Shown here: positions 63,524-64,000 of the stretch, in pieces
Layout of the letters: each line of letters begins with the position of its first letter
Position numbering within the stretch: position 1 is the first letter of the stretch
Source of the DNA: Actinokineospora baliensis
GTDB lineage: Bacteria; Actinomycetota; Actinomycetes; Mycobacteriales; Pseudonocardiaceae
Assembly (NCBI RefSeq): GCF_016907695.1
Contig: NZ_JAFBCK010000001.1
Coordinates: 2,108,001-2,172,000, forward strand
DNA length: 64,000 bases
Direction of reading: 5' to 3'
Made by a program: the position numbers and the translations under genes
Notes under the pieces: model-generated
Seen by the model: the letters and a program-made list of their open reading frames with translations, nothing else
What the model was told of the DNA's origin: nothing
The model's database searches: none

Positions 63524-63924
63524 CAATTTGGGTGGGCGGCTTCCGGGGAGCGGTGATCGGGCTGGCGGGGTTGGCCCGGTGGGCTGGGTTGGCGGGGCCG
63601 GTTCGTGGTGACTGGGTTGAGTGGGCGGCTTCCGGGAGCGGTGGTCGGCTTGGGTGGGCTGGCTCGGGGGGTTGTTCTGGCACCACCGCTCCCGGAAGCA
63701 GCCCACCCAACCCAGCCCCCCGACCCAGCCCCGCCAGCCCAACCACCCGACTCCGACAGCATCACCGACCACTGGACACTCGGAGTCGCTGCTGCCAACC
63801 CAACCCACCGAGCCAACCCCGCCAGCCCAACCACTGGACACTCGGAGCTTCGGTGCCATCCCAGCCGCCCTACCCCGACGCCAGAAGCAACCACTGGACA
63901 CTCGGAAGTCGCTGGTGCCAACTG

Positions 63925-64000
63925 CTCGATGGGGTGGACCTGTTTTGTGTGGGGTGGCGGCAGTCGTAGCGTTCCTGCGCGGACAGGGCCATGCTTTTCG
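63925..64000 (-). repeat. Palindromic repeat element, copy G, cut by window edge
   Basis: Starts with CTCGATGGGGTGGACCTG and TTTTGTGTGGGG and ends in the interior motif GCCATGCTTTTCG at the edge. It carries the CCTGTTTTG arm variant. The adjoining flank CACTCGGAAGTCGCTGGTGC matches the flanks of copies A-C. Confidence 0.8.

Larger units (their letters stand above)
63103..64000. other. Gene-free repeat-rich region at the right edge
   Basis: Upstream of mfd (minus strand) the sequence is a mosaic of repeats. It has GTGGGGTGGGCTCG-type units with a 42-bp spacing, two GGCTCGCCTGCGGCAT flank repeats, element copies F and G, an inverted pair of GGCTTCCGGGAGCGGTG motifs (63540-63690), and several CCACTGGACACTCGGAG copies (63770-63910). 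No gene is supported; the long open frames here are repeat artefacts. The mfd promoter must lie near 63110-63150. Confidence 0.6.

Overview
The window is GC-rich chromosomal DNA of a filamentous-type actinobacterium, most likely from the Pseudonocardiales. This placement is inferred from very high third-position GC, many GTG and TTG starts, an RpfB-type resuscitation factor, protein O-mannosylation, a mycothiol-type DinB-like protein, DUF5753 and NsdA-like regulators, and a DivIVA-type protein. No species marker such as rRNA is present.

Layout. (1) 1-3.4 kb: a minus-strand, translationally coupled operon of phage- or integrative-element-type small genes, open at the left edge. It is followed by an XRE repressor-like gene (3.9 kb), a HAD hydrolase and a large XRE/TPR regulator (to 6.7 kb). 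(2) 7.5-11.2 kb: a complete minus-strand lasso peptide operon. It encodes a 48-aa precursor with a GTG start, an Asn-synthetase-like cyclase, a B1 recognition protein, a B2 Cys-protease and an isoaspartyl methyltransferase homologue. The precursor core carries Asp6-Thr7 and Asp9, which fits an aspartimide-bearing lasso peptide. A Doc-type toxin-antitoxin pair follows. (3) 12.3-21 kb: M48 protease, GT87 mannosyltransferase, LpdA-like flavoprotein, RlmA-like methyltransferase, DinB-like protein with divergent TetR, thioredoxin, KTSC protein, and an unusual membrane Ser/Thr kinase. (4) 21-25.9 kb: GlxA/AdpA-type regulator, protein mannosyltransferase, DUF5753 regulator. (5) 25.9-48 kb: the conserved actinobacterial housekeeping block rsmI, metG, tatD, rpfB, rsmA, ispE, an ABC-F gene, an acyl-AMP/CoA ligase, a DivIVA-repeat protein, pth, rplY, prs, glmU, a GGDEF protein and tRNA-Gln. 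Inside it is a SAM riboswitch plus Cys-rich leader peptide ahead of an orphan, catalytically degenerate MetN-like ATPase. (6) 48-49.7 kb: fatty acid desaturase with a TetR regulator. (7) 49.7-59.3 kb: a tandem array of secreted tachylectin-type beta-propeller lectins with seven intact copies and three decayed ones, inserted between the TetR gene and mfd. (8) 59.5-63.1 kb: mfd.

Scattered through the chromosomal part are seven copies of a roughly 143-bp palindromic element (21.1, 21.4, 34.7, 35.1, 40.9, 63.4 and 63.9 kb). Their arms vary in a compensatory way, and they sit in mosaics of other short repeats. A second, unrelated 164-bp palindrome separates ispE from a convergent lipoprotein gene. 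The features most worth following up are the lasso operon, the lectin array, the palindrome family and the riboswitch-controlled degenerate MetN-like protein.
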